Assembly: GCA_944386975.1 (NCBI GenBank)
Contig: CALXDC010000012.1
Span: 1 to 55,533, forward strand
Direction of reading: 5' to 3'
DNA length: 55,533 bases
DNA from: an uncultured Oscillospiraceae bacterium
Lineage (GTDB): Bacteria > Bacillota > Clostridia > Oscillospirales > Oscillospiraceae
How positions within the stretch are numbered: the first letter of the stretch is position 1; every line of letters starts with the position of its first letter. Both the position numbers and the translations under genes were made by a program. The notes under the pieces were generated by a model that saw nothing but the letters and a program-made list of their open reading frames with translations, searched no databases and was not told the origin of the DNA. Of this stretch, positions 1 to 7,837 are shown in pieces.

Positions 1-2028
1 AAGAACCACGAGCTGCCCAGCGAGGAGATGTACATGGCGGGCAAGAGCCTCTTCCCCCTGACCATCGAGATGGCCCGTCGGATCAGCAAGGAGTTCGACG
101 GCAAGCTCCGCCTGAGCTACTCCGGCGGCGCCGACTTCTTCAACATCGACAAGCTCTTCGCCTGCGGCATCTGGCCCATCACCATGGCCACCACCGAGCT
201 GAAGCCCGGCGGCTACCAGCGCTTCAAGCAGATCGGCGAAAAGCTGGAGATGCTGCAGTTCCACCCCTTCACCGGCGTGGATGTGAGCAAGGTGGAGGCG
301 CTGGCCGAGGCCATCCGCACCGACAAGTACCACGTGAAGGCCATCAAGCCCCTGCCCCGGCGGAAGCTCTATACCAAGGTGCCCCTCATCGACTGCTTCA
401 CCGCCCCCTGCAAGGGCGGCTGCCCCATCGGCCAGGACATCCCCGAGTACATCGAGCTGTGCCGCAAGGGCAAGTATGCCAAGGCCCTGGAGGTCATTCT
501 GGAGAAGAACCCCCTGCCCTTCATCACCGGCACCATCTGCGCCCACCACTGCATGGACAAGTGCACCCGCAACTTCTACGACACCTCCGTCCAGATCCGG
601 GCCACCAAGCTGGTGGCGGCGGAGCGGGGCTACGACAAGGTGCTGCCCGGCCTGAAGCCCGCCGCCCCCGTCACCGACGGGCGGAAGGTGGCCGTCATCG
701 GCGGCGGCCCCACCGGTATGGCAGCTGCCTATTTCTGCGGCCGTGCCGGTATCCCCACCACCATCTTTGAGCGGGAGGCCACCCTGGGCGGCATTGTCCG
801 TCAGGTGATCCCCTCCTTCCGCATCAGCGACGAGGCCATCGAGAAGGACGTGGCCCTGATGAAGAAGATGGGCGTGGAGGTGAAGACCAACACGGTGGCT
901 CCCTCTGTGGAGGATCTGAAGGCCCAGGGCTACACCCACATTCTCTTCGCCATCGGCGCCTGGAAGCCCGGCCGTCTCAGCATCTCCGGCAATGTGAAGG
1001 GCGTGATCGGCTGGATGAAGGACGTGAAGAGCGGCAAGGTGGAGGAGCTTGGCCATGTGGCCGTCATCGGCGGCGGCAACACCGCCATGGATGCTGCCCG
1101 TCTGGCCCTCCGTGCCGGCGCCAAGAGCAGCACCCTGGTCTACCGCCGCACCAAGAAGTATATGCCCGCCGACGCCGAGGAGCTGGAGCTGGCCATTGCC
1201 GACGGCGTGAAGTTCCTGGAGCTGGTAAGCCCCGTGGAGCAGAAGGACGGCAAGCTGGTCTGCAAGAAGATGGTCCTGGGCGAGCCCGATGCCTCCGGCC
1301 GCCGCAGCCCTGTGGAGACCGACGAGACCGTCACCATCGACTGCGACACCGTGATCTCCGCCGTGGGCGAGAAGGTGGACAGCGAGATGCTGGCTTCCTA
1401 TGGTGTGAACGTCAACGAGAAGGGCCGTCCCGGCTTTGAGACCAACATCCCTGGCGTCTACTCCGCCGGCGACGCGCTCCGGGGTCCCGCCACCGTGGTG
1501 GAGGGCATCTCCGACGCCGCCGCCTTTGCCGAGGCAGTCATCGGCAGCGCCTATGAGGCCAAGATCCCCCACATCGCCCACGCTACCCGGGAGGAGGCCA
1601 TTGCCAAGAAGGGCATCCTCTGCGAGAGCGCCAAGCGGGAGGGCGACCGCTGCCTCACCTGCAACGTGGTATGTCAGTGCTGCGCCGACGTGTGCCCCAA
1701 CCGGGCCAACGTGGTCATCAAGCTGCCTGACGGCCGTCACCAGATCCTCCACGTGGACCGGATGTGCAACGAGTGCGGCAACTGCACCGTGTTCTGCCCC
1801 TACGACAGCGCCCCCTATCGGGACAAGTTCACCCTCTTCCACGACCGGGAGGGCTTCGACGAGAGCAAGGACAACACCGGGTTCCTGCCTCTGGGCGGTC
1901 GGAAGGTGCTGGTGCGCCTGAACGGCCAGGTCCAGGAGGTGGATCTGGACGAGACCAACGACCTGCCTGCTGAGATCGAGGTGTTCATCTACACCGTCCT
2001 CACCGGCTACCGCTATCTGCTTGGATAA
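1..2028 (+). CDS. ygfK: YgfK-type flavin and iron-sulfur oxidoreductase (putative selenate reductase subunit), 5' truncated
   Basis: The frame is open from base 1, so the start lies outside the window; 675 residues are visible. The family is about 1000 residues, so roughly a third is missing. In order one sees the end of a TIM-barrel-like region, a DPD/GltD-type Fe-S domain starting near residue 131 (CFTAPCKGGCPIG), an FAD site (VIGGGPTGM, near 235), an NADPH site (VIGGGNTAM, near 355), and a C-terminal 4Fe-4S ferredoxin-like domain with cysteine clusters near 551 and 589. YgfK proteins are cytoplasmic electron-transfer flavoproteins that often sit with Se-dependent molybdenum hydroxylases and SsnA in anaerobic purine and uric acid catabolism. 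That role is inferred from the family, because the upstream neighbours are not visible. A YczE-like gene follows after 3 bp. Confidence 0.85.
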   Translation, partial: KNHELPSEEMYMAGKSLFPLTIEMARRISKEFDGKLRLSYSGGADFFNIDKLFACGIWPITMATTELKPGGYQRFKQIGEKLEMLQFHPFTGVDVSKVEALAEAIRTDKYHVKAIKPLPRRKLYTKVPLIDCFTAPCKGGCPIGQDIPEYIELCRKGKYAKALEVILEKNPLPFITGTICAHHCMDKCTRNFYDTSVQIRATKLVAAERGYDKVLPGLKPAAPVTDGRKVAVIGGGPTGMAAAYFCGRAGIPTTIFEREATLGGIVRQVIPSFRISDEAIEKDVALMKKMGVEVKTNTVAPSVEDLKAQGYTHILFAIGAWKPGRLSISGNVKGVIGWMKDVKSGKVEELGHVAVIGGGNTAMDAARLALRAGAKSSTLVYRRTKKYMPADAEELELAIADGVKFLELVSPVEQKDGKLVCKKMVLGEPDASGRRSPVETDETVTIDCDTVISAVGEKVDSEMLASYGVNVNEKGRPGFETNIPGVYSAGDALRGPATVVEGISDAAAFAEAVIGSAYEAKIPHIAHATREEAIAKKGILCESAKREGDRCLTCNVVCQCCADVCPNRANVVIKLPDGRHQILHVDRMCNECGNCTVFCPYDSAPYRDKFTLFHDREGFDESKDNTGFLPLGGRKVLVRLNGQVQEVDLDETNDLPAEIEVFIYTVLTGYRYLLG

Positions 2029-2031
2029 GAG

Positions 2032-2703
2032 ATGATGGATCAGCGAGAGCGTGTTCGCCGCTACCTTCTGTTTCTCATCGGGCTGGCGGTGAACGCCCTG
2101 GGCGTCGCCTTTATTTCCCGGGCGGCCCTGGGGACCTCTCCCCTGTCCAGTCTGTCCTTTGTGCTGAGCCTCAGTACGCCCCTCACACTGGGCGAATACA
2201 CCGTCCTTTTCAACACCCTGTTTTTGATCGGGGAGGCGCTGGTGCGCCGGACCTTCACCCTGCGTCAAGCCGTCCAGCTGCCCTTTACTCTGCTATTCAG
2301 CGGGTGCATTGATCTCTTCATGTGGATCATTCCCACTCAGCTCCACGGGACGCTGCCCATGCAGCTTCTGTATCTGGCTGCGGGGTGCCTGCTGCTGAGC
2401 CTCGGCATTGCCTTTGAGGTGTTCGGCGGGGTGGTGATGCTCCCCGGCGAGGCGTTGGTCCGGGCCATCTCCCAGCGGTGGAACATCCCTTTCCATCGGG
2501 TGAAGGTGGTGTTTGACAGTACCATCACCGTACTGGCGGCCCTGCTGGCCCTGAAAGTCTTCGGCCGTCTCAACGGCGTCAAGGAGGGCACTGTGGTGGC
2601 AGCCCTGGTGGTGGGCCAGCTGGTGAAGATATACTCCAGACTTCTGGGGCCTGCCATGGAGCGCTTTTGCACCGGTGGAACTCCCTACACTCACACTGTT
2701 TGA
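2032..2703 (+). CDS. YczE/YitT-like integral membrane protein
   Basis: This encodes 223 residues and begins 3 bp after the ygfK stop, so the two are probably co-transcribed. The chain opens with a short charged stretch (MMDQRERVRRY) and then about five or six hydrophobic helices. The segment GLAVNALGVAFISRAALGTS, with a small-residue-rich first helix followed by a GTSP turn, is typical of the YczE/YyaS/YitT group (DUF6198-like). The substrate of these proteins is unknown. A second ATG directly follows the first (2035), so the start could be one codon later. Linkage to ygfK suggests transport or support for the same pathway, but this is inference only. A strong hairpin terminator follows at 2721. 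Confidence 0.75.
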   Translation: MMDQRERVRRYLLFLIGLAVNALGVAFISRAALGTSPLSSLSFVLSLSTPLTLGEYTVLFNTLFLIGEALVRRTFTLRQAVQLPFTLLFSGCIDLFMWIIPTQLHGTLPMQLLYLAAGCLLLSLGIAFEVFGGVVMLPGEALVRAISQRWNIPFHRVKVVFDSTITVLAALLALKVFGRLNGVKEGTVVAALVVGQLVKIYSRLLGPAMERFCTGGTPYTHTV

Positions 2704-2720
2704 CCCCTGCATAATCAACA

Positions 2721-2755
2721 AAGCCGCCGCGGAAGAGATTCTTCCGCGGCGGCTT
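2721..2755 (+). terminator. Rho-independent terminator after ygfK-yczE-like operon
   Basis: A perfect 15-bp stem (2721-2735 with 2741-2755) has a 5-base loop and is followed by a short T-rich stretch. It lies 17 bp after the stop of the YczE-like gene. Confidence 0.8.
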
Positions 2756-2765
2756 ATCTTTCCTA

Positions 2766-2800
2766 AAAAAAGAAACCACCGGCCGGTGGTTTTCTTTTTC
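2766..2800 (-). terminator. Terminator of the phosphopantetheinyl transferase gene
   Basis: The palindrome around AAACCACCGG/CCGGTGGTTT has A-rich and T-rich flanks on opposite sides, so it can terminate both strands. It lies immediately downstream of the minus-strand gene ending at 2807. Confidence 0.75.
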
Positions 2801-2806
2801 TGTTCT

Positions 2807-3433
2807 CTATTCTCCATCAGAGGGAAGGGCGTGGAGGCGAGTCAACAGCTCATCCAAGGTTACCACATGGGCACGGATCCCCGCTCCTCGGTCCTCTGTG
2901 GCTACGGCCTCATAAAAACCATCCAGCATGGGTAAGGAAACACAGTCCACCGACTGCTCCAACCCCGTATCCCAGTGGGGCAGCACCGCGAACCCCTGTC
3001 CGTGGCACTTGGCAATGGCTTCCCGCCGCACCCACATCCGCCAGAAGGTGTCCTGACTCTCAATCTGATAGTAGCGCATAATGGCTACTGCCGCCTCCCG
3101 GCTGCGCTCAATATCCACCCCCACCGGGTGGTCGTGGACAGCACAGAGCACCGCTCCGTCGGTGTGGCTCAAATTAAAGTGAATCTCCGGCCGGTCCCGA
3201 AATACCGGCTTTCCCTCTTTGCACAGAGCGATGGCCGGCAGCGTCTTCAGTCCGTACTGCTCCTCCAGAGCGTGGCGCAGCAGCCCATAGGCGCACATGG
3301 CCTGATTCTGCCGGTTTTCCCGGGCCCGGGTAAGCCGCTGATAGCGGGCGTAGGGCAAAATACTGACCAGACAATCCCGCTCCTCATCGGTAAGCTCCCG
3401 GTCGATTGCCAGGGCATAGACTTGGATTTCCAA
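2807..3433 (-). CDS. Sfp-type 4'-phosphopantetheinyl transferase
   Basis: This 208-residue protein transfers the phosphopantetheine arm of CoA to a serine of acyl or peptidyl carrier proteins. The family signatures are present: FNLSHTDG (86-93), GVDIE (105-109, Mg-binding Asp/Glu) and a WxxKEA variant WVRREAIAK (134-142) in which Arg replaces the usual Lys. The length fits the Sfp superfamily. The start is taken as TTG at 3433, because AGGAG lies 8 bases upstream and no ATG is near. It has its own near-consensus promoter (3522-3550) and terminator, so it is monocistronic. A client could be the free-standing carrier protein at 46041-46265 or a fatty acid ACP; this is inference. Confidence 0.85.
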   Translation of the reverse strand: MEIQVYALAIDRELTDEERDCLVSILPYARYQRLTRARENRQNQAMCAYGLLRHALEEQYGLKTLPAIALCKEGKPVFRDRPEIHFNLSHTDGAVLCAVHDHPVGVDIERSREAAVAIMRYYQIESQDTFWRMWVRREAIAKCHGQGFAVLPHWDTGLEQSVDCVSLPMLDGFYEAVATEDRGAGIRAHVVTLDELLTRLHALPSDGE

Positions 3434-3521
3434 GGGCGACGCTCCTCTCTCCCGGCCGCCGGCCGTTTCTCTCTACTTTGCCCCGGTTTTCTGCCGTCAT
3501 GCACCCGCGGCACCGTAAAAT

Positions 3522-3550
3522 AGTATACCAAAATAATTTTTCTATGTCAA
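3522..3550 (-). promoter_or_regulatory. Sigma-A promoter of the phosphopantetheinyl transferase gene
   Basis: On the minus strand, -35 TTGACA (3545-3550), a 17-base spacer and -10 TATACT (3522-3527). It would give a leader of nearly 90 bases before the TTG start. Confidence 0.8.
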
Positions 3551-3591
3551 TTCCTCGCCCTCTCCCTCCGCCCCCTTTCCCACAAAATATA

Positions 3592-3634
3592 AGCGGGCCC
3601 GTTTCCGGCGGCAGACGCCGGGAACGAGCCCGCT
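3592..3634 (-). terminator. Hairpin terminator after the E2-like gene
   Basis: A 19-bp stem (3592-3610 with 3616-3634) carries two G-T wobbles. On the minus strand it is followed by TATATTTTG. It lies 38 bp beyond the stop of the E2-like gene. Confidence 0.65.
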
Positions 3635-3671
3635 GAGTCTTTTCCCCCTGCAAACCGCTGCGGCAGAGGTC

Positions 3672-4529
3672 CTACATGGCCTGCGACACCGTCTGCGGCT
3701 CCGGAGCTTCCTCCATCCGCTCCAGGCTGCGGGGATTCTCCAGATATTTTCGGAGGGTCTTGTTGAACATAGCGTAGTCATGTCCGGTACAGATCCGCTC
3801 ATCCATCACCACGCTCAAGGGCATGAGACGGTCCCCCAGGTTGCCGGAGAGATAGTTTGGAATAGACTTGCCCATGCTGAGAAAGACACTGGTCGTGCCG
3901 AACTCATAGACGTGGTGGTAGATATGGGTGGTGTTGATGGAGGCCAGGTTGGTGATAAACATACTGGTGTGGAAAGGGCTGAGGTCGATGATCGCCCGGG
4001 GCAGCAGCCCGCCCCGGTCCAGAAGCCGCACCAAGGCCATCACCAGCTTGGGCAGCACCGGCAGAGAAAACATGAAGGCCGCGAACTTATCGGTGTTGTT
4101 CATGTGCACCGGCTGGCTGTTCTTCTCGATGAGCTCGTTGATCCGCTGGTTGATGGTAAATACCGTATCCTCCGGCTCCATGAAGACCTTGATGGTGGTC
4201 TCGTCGGGGGTACCGTCGGCCCGGTTTTTCAACATCACAAAGCTGACGCAGAAATGGTTGCGGTCATAGATCCGGCTGTTCATCACGAAGCGGTTGACAT
4301 AAGGATGCTTCAGAGAGGCCAGATAGTAGGCGGTGATCACCACCGCCATGCGGCTGAGGCGAATTCCCTTCTCCCGCCGCACATCCCGGATGTAGTCCTT
4401 GATGATCTCCTCGTCCAGATATTCCGTCACATAGTTCTGGGCGTCCACCCGCTTGGGCATAATAAAGGGAATCGCCTGCTCGATCGCCGTGAGCCCCTTC
4501 GCCCGCTTTCCGTCCGCTCGCCTCATCAT
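3672..4529 (-). CDS. Stand-alone E2/CAT-fold acyltransferase-like protein lacking catalytic His
   Basis: This 285-residue protein resembles the catalytic domain of 2-oxoacid dehydrogenase E2 acyltransferases. The stretch from FHTSMFITNLASI to EFGTTSVFLSMGK matches the E2 core, and MDERICTGHDYAMF (about 242-255) aligns with the E2 active-site motif DHRVxDGADAA. In that alignment the catalytic His is Glu and the Asp of the DG pair is Thr, so normal CoA acyltransfer is unlikely. There is no lipoyl domain and no E1 or E3 gene nearby. It overlaps the upstream DMT permease by 4 bp (ATGA) and has a good ribosome site (AAGGAGG), so the two are translationally coupled. Its role is unknown; a structural or binding role is possible. 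Confidence 0.65.
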   Translation of the reverse strand: MMRRADGKRAKGLTAIEQAIPFIMPKRVDAQNYVTEYLDEEIIKDYIRDVRREKGIRLSRMAVVITAYYLASLKHPYVNRFVMNSRIYDRNHFCVSFVMLKNRADGTPDETTIKVFMEPEDTVFTINQRINELIEKNSQPVHMNNTDKFAAFMFSLPVLPKLVMALVRLLDRGGLLPRAIIDLSPFHTSMFITNLASINTTHIYHHVYEFGTTSVFLSMGKSIPNYLSGNLGDRLMPLSVVMDERICTGHDYAMFNKTLRKYLENPRSLERMEEAPEPQTVSQAM

Positions 4530-5437
4530 GTCCCTCCTTCCAGGCCCTTTCTCGTTCCCTTGCGGGTGAGGAAGGAAAATTTCGTCTCAGAACACACAAC
4601 TGCCACAAAAATCAATGCAAAGCCCGCCAACAGCCGTCCAGTCACCTCATCGCCATAAAACACCACGGAGCACAACACTCCGAACACCGATTCCAGGGAC
4701 AAAATCACCGAGGCGGAGGCCGGGTCAGACCATGCCTGTCCCACATTCTGGAACAGCAGGGCCACGGCGGTGGCCATCACAATGAGATACCCCAGCTGCA
4801 CCAGCATATCCGTCGTAAACACCGATACCGGCGGCATGGTCTGGGTGAAAAGGCCGCAGATCCAGGCATACGCCGCAGCGAACAGGAACTGCAGTACCGT
4901 CAGAAGGGAGATGTCCTTCTCCTGGGAAACCTTGGCCACTGCCACGATATGGGCGGCATAGAATACGGCACACAACAGCGTCAGCCCGTCCCCCCAGGTG
5001 ACGGACAGATCTCCATTGAGAGACACCAGCCCCACCCCTGCCACGCAGAGGAGGGCGGCGGAGATGTTGTACCGGTCCGGCCGCTTCCCCGCCGCCGCCC
5101 AGTAGAAAAAGGGCACCAGCACGCAGTACACCGCGGTAAGGAAGGCGTTTTTAGATGGGGTGGTGCCCATAAGACCGAAGGTCTGCACCGAGTAGGCCAG
5201 GAAAAGGAAGCCGCCGATAATGGCCCCCCGCCACCAGTAGTCCCTGGTCATCTGCCGCCACCGGCTCCAGAACACCAGGGCCAGCAGCACTGCACCGCCG
5301 GTAAAGCGCAAAGCCAGTAAGTAAAATGTGGGAATAACATCCACGGCACCCTTCATAATGAAGAAGGAAGAGCCCCAGATAAAAGCCGCCGCAAAGAGCA
5401 TGGGCTTGGCCAGACGGCGCATCATGGTATTGTGCAA
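4526..5437 (-). CDS. EamA-family DMT superfamily permease
   Basis: This is a 303-residue inner-membrane protein with about ten hydrophobic helices arranged as two EamA repeats. The first repeat begins AAAFIWGSSFFIMKG and the second near LLCAVFYAAHIVAVAK. Members export amino acids, metabolites or drugs; the substrate cannot be read from sequence. The start is taken as TTG at 5437, which has AAAGGAG 9 bases upstream; the first ATG (5425) is 21 bases from that site. It is the first gene of a two-gene operon with the E2-like gene and has a promoter at 5512-5540 divergent from serC. Confidence 0.85.
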   Translation of the reverse strand: MHNTMMRRLAKPMLFAAAFIWGSSFFIMKGAVDVIPTFYLLALRFTGGAVLLALVFWSRWRQMTRDYWWRGAIIGGFLFLAYSVQTFGLMGTTPSKNAFLTAVYCVLVPFFYWAAAGKRPDRYNISAALLCVAGVGLVSLNGDLSVTWGDGLTLLCAVFYAAHIVAVAKVSQEKDISLLTVLQFLFAAAYAWICGLFTQTMPPVSVFTTDMLVQLGYLIVMATAVALLFQNVGQAWSDPASASVILSLESVFGVLCSVVFYGDEVTGRLLAGFALIFVAVVCSETKFSFLTRKGTRKGLEGGT

Positions 5438-5511
5438 ATGGGATCGCTCCTTTGCTGCCGTCCGGAGCCTTCGGCGCCTGTCGCCCTCCGGACAGAAATC
5501 TCTCTATGGAA

Positions 5512-5540
5512 AGTATATACTACTTCTTAACAGATTGCAA
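5512..5540 (-). promoter_or_regulatory. Promoter of the DMT permease/E2-like operon
   Basis: Minus strand -35 TTGCAA (5535-5540), 17-base spacer and -10 TATACT (5512-5517). It is back to back with the serC promoter about 65 bp away. Confidence 0.75.
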
Positions 5541-5605
5541 ATGACTGCCCCCGGCTTTTTGCTAAAATTATTTGTGATATTCACAAAATTTTTTATCCTT
5601 CCCGG

Positions 5606-5633
5606 TTGATTATTTGTAATTGTGTGATATACT
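5606..5633 (+). promoter_or_regulatory. Promoter of the serC-serA operon
   Basis: -35 TTGATT (5606-5611), 16-base spacer, -10 TATACT (5628-5633) with an extended TG motif (TGA just before the -10). Confidence 0.75.
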
Positions 5634-5688
5634 GAGGGTACAAGCTGGTTTTTACACCGGACAAATGCTTCTTTGAGGAGGAAACGCA

Positions 5689-6777
5689 ATGAATTACGGT
5701 CGTATCTACAATTTCTCCGCTGGTCCCGCCACCATGCCCGAACCGGTTCTGGAGGAGATCCGGGACGAGATGATGAACTACAGAGGCTCCGGCATGTGTG
5801 TGATGGAGATGAGTCATCGGTCCAAGGTGTATCAGCAAATCATTGATGAAGCGGAGCAGGATCTCCGCGACCTTATGGGCATCCCCGACAACTACAAGGT
5901 CCTCTTCATTCAAGGCGGCGCTACCCTGCAGTTCGCTATGATCCCCATGAACCTGATGAAGAATGGCGTGGCCTGCTACTATGAGACCGGCGCCTGGTCC
6001 AAGAAGGCCATTGCCGAGGCCAAGAAGTACGGCGAGGTAGTGGTGCTGGGCTCCAGCAAGGACCGCAACTATAGCTATATCCCTGCCGAGAACACAGCCG
6101 ACATTCCCGACAACGCCGACTATGTTTACATCTGCGAGAACGAGACCATCCACGGCACCACCTGGCAGAAGCTGCCCGACACCAAGGGCAAGGTGCTGGT
6201 CAGCGACCAGAGCTCCATGTTCCTCTCCAAGCCCTGCAACGTCTCCGACTACGGCCTCATCTACGCCGGGGTACAGAAGAACGTGGGTCCCGCCGGCATG
6301 GTGGTGGTGATCATCCGTGAGGATCTGATCCGGGACGACCTGCCCGCCACGGTGCCCACTTATATGGATTACAAGATCCATGCTGACAACGGCTCCATGT
6401 ACAACACCCCCAACTGCTGGGCCATTTACTGCTGCGGCAAGGTGTTCAAGTATCTGAAGAAGATCGGCGGCCTGGAGGCCATGGACAAGATCAACCAGGA
6501 GAAGGCCAAGGTGATGTACGACTTCCTGGATTCCTCCAAGCTCTTCAAGGGCACAGTGGACAAGGAGGTCCGTTCCCTCATGAACATCCCCTTCGTCACC
6601 GGGGACAAGGATCTGGACGCCAAGGTGGTGGCCTACACCAAGGAGTGCGGCTTTGAGAACCTGAAGGGTCACAAGAGCGTGGGCGGCCTGCGCGCCTCCA
6701 CTTACAACGCCATGCCCAAGGAGGGCGTGGAGGCCCTGGTGGAATGCCTGAAGAAGTTCGAGGCGGAAAACGCCTGA
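5689..6777 (+). CDS. serC: Phosphoserine aminotransferase
   Basis: SerC converts 3-phosphohydroxypyruvate and glutamate to O-phosphoserine in the cytoplasm, using PLP. The 362-residue length is normal. The N-terminal IYNFSAGPATMPEPVLE and the PLP-lysine context YAGVQKNVGPAGM (Lys near 197) are diagnostic, and IQGGATLQFAM contributes to the phosphate pocket. A strong ribosome site (GAGGAGGAAACGCA) fixes the start. serA follows after 47 bp with no terminator between them, so the first two steps of serine synthesis form one operon. No serB phosphatase is seen here. No leader riboswitch was recognised. Confidence 0.97.
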   Translation: MNYGRIYNFSAGPATMPEPVLEEIRDEMMNYRGSGMCVMEMSHRSKVYQQIIDEAEQDLRDLMGIPDNYKVLFIQGGATLQFAMIPMNLMKNGVACYYETGAWSKKAIAEAKKYGEVVVLGSSKDRNYSYIPAENTADIPDNADYVYICENETIHGTTWQKLPDTKGKVLVSDQSSMFLSKPCNVSDYGLIYAGVQKNVGPAGMVVVIIREDLIRDDLPATVPTYMDYKIHADNGSMYNTPNCWAIYCCGKVFKYLKKIGGLEAMDKINQEKAKVMYDFLDSSKLFKGTVDKEVRSLMNIPFVTGDKDLDAKVVAYTKECGFENLKGHKSVGGLRASTYNAMPKEGVEALVECLKKFEAENA

Positions 6778-6824
6778 GCCGTCCCGTCCCATCCGACCAT
6801 ACTGACAGATAGGAGAAGATTACT

Positions 6825-7736
6825 ATGAGAATTCTGGTTACCGACGGCATGGATAAGACCGCTCTCGCCAAGCTCCGGGAGAACGGCCACGAGGTGGTGG
6901 AGCAGTTCTACGCCCCCGAGGAGCTGGGCAAGGCCCTGCGGGACTTTGACGTCTGCGTGGTCCGCAGCGCCACCAAGGTCCGGGCCAACATCATCGACGA
7001 GGCCAAGGGCGGCAAGCTGAAGCTGGTCATCCGCGGCGGCGTGGGCGTGGACAACATCGACGTGAAGTATGCTGAGGACAACGGCATCACCGTGAAGAAC
7101 ACTCCCCGCGCCTCCTCCAACTCCGTGGCGGAGCTGGCTCTGGCCCATATGCTCTCCTGCTCCCGCTATATCTCCATCGCAGGCCACACCATGCGGGAGG
7201 ACAAGTGGGAGAAGAAGGCCTACGGCAAGGGCATTGAGATCGAGGGGAAGACCCTGGGCATCATCGGCTTCGGCCGCATCGGCCAGGCCCTCGGGCGGAA
7301 GGCAAAGGCTCTGGGCATGGAGGTCATCGCCGAGGATATCTACCACGTGCCCGGCATTGAGGAGCAGATGGGTATGAAGTATGTGGAGCTGGACGAGCTG
7401 CTGGCTCGGGCCGACTTTATCTCCCTCCACACCCCCTCCCTCAACGGCGTGAAGCTGATTCGCAAGGAGAACATCGACAAGATGAAGGACGGCGTGGTAT
7501 TCGTCAACACCAGCCGGGGCGACAACGTGGACGAGGACGACCTGCTGGAGGCCCTGAACAGCGGCAAGATCCGCGCCGCCGGTCTGGACGTGTACGCCAA
7601 CGAGCCCGCCAGCAACAAGGCACTCTACAGTCATCCCAATGTCTCCTGCACGCCCCACATCGGCGCCGCTACCAAGGAGGCCCAACAGCGCATCGGTATG
7701 GAGATTGTGGACATCATCGAATCCTTTGGCAAGTAA
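6825..7736 (+). CDS. serA: D-3-phosphoglycerate dehydrogenase, short form without ACT domain
   Basis: SerA oxidises 3-phosphoglycerate to 3-phosphohydroxypyruvate with NAD. The Rossmann motif GIIGFGRIGQALG lies near residues 144-156, VNTSRGDNVDEDDLL follows in the substrate lobe, and the catalytic His sits in TPHIGAATKE (near 277). At 303 residues it ends right after the dehydrogenase core, so it lacks the ACT domain that mediates serine feedback in longer SerA proteins. Feedback inhibition through ACT is therefore not expected. It is the last gene of the serC-serA operon and is followed by a strong terminator. The start has AGGAG 8 bases upstream. Confidence 0.95.
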   Translation: MRILVTDGMDKTALAKLRENGHEVVEQFYAPEELGKALRDFDVCVVRSATKVRANIIDEAKGGKLKLVIRGGVGVDNIDVKYAEDNGITVKNTPRASSNSVAELALAHMLSCSRYISIAGHTMREDKWEKKAYGKGIEIEGKTLGIIGFGRIGQALGRKAKALGMEVIAEDIYHVPGIEEQMGMKYVELDELLARADFISLHTPSLNGVKLIRKENIDKMKDGVVFVNTSRGDNVDEDDLLEALNSGKIRAAGLDVYANEPASNKALYSHPNVSCTPHIGAATKEAQQRIGMEIVDIIESFGK

Positions 7737-7754
7737 TCCGGCTATTCATACAGA

Positions 7755-7788
7755 CCGGGGAGAGCAGCTTCGCTCTCCCCGGTTTTTT
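7755..7788 (+). terminator. Terminator of serC-serA
   Basis: An 11-bp perfect GC-rich stem (7755-7765 with 7772-7782) with a 6-base loop is followed by six T. Confidence 0.93.
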
Positions 7789-7798
7789 ACGCATTGAG

Positions 7799-7833
7799 AA
7801 GCTGCCGCCGGGGTCCTCCCCCAGCGGCAGCTT
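7799..7833 (-). terminator. Hairpin after the TetR gene of the efflux operon
   Basis: A stem AAGCTGCCGC with GCGGCAGCTT and extra inner GC pairs sits directly downstream of the TetR stop. It lacks a clear T-run on the minus strand, so it may be a weak terminator or mRNA end structure. The T-rich side faces the plus strand. Confidence 0.55.
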
Positions 7834-7837
7834 TCAT

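Noticed and set aside
2766-2935. A plus-strand frame from 2675 to 2935
   Set aside because: It overlaps both terminators and lies antisense to the phosphopantetheinyl transferase gene.
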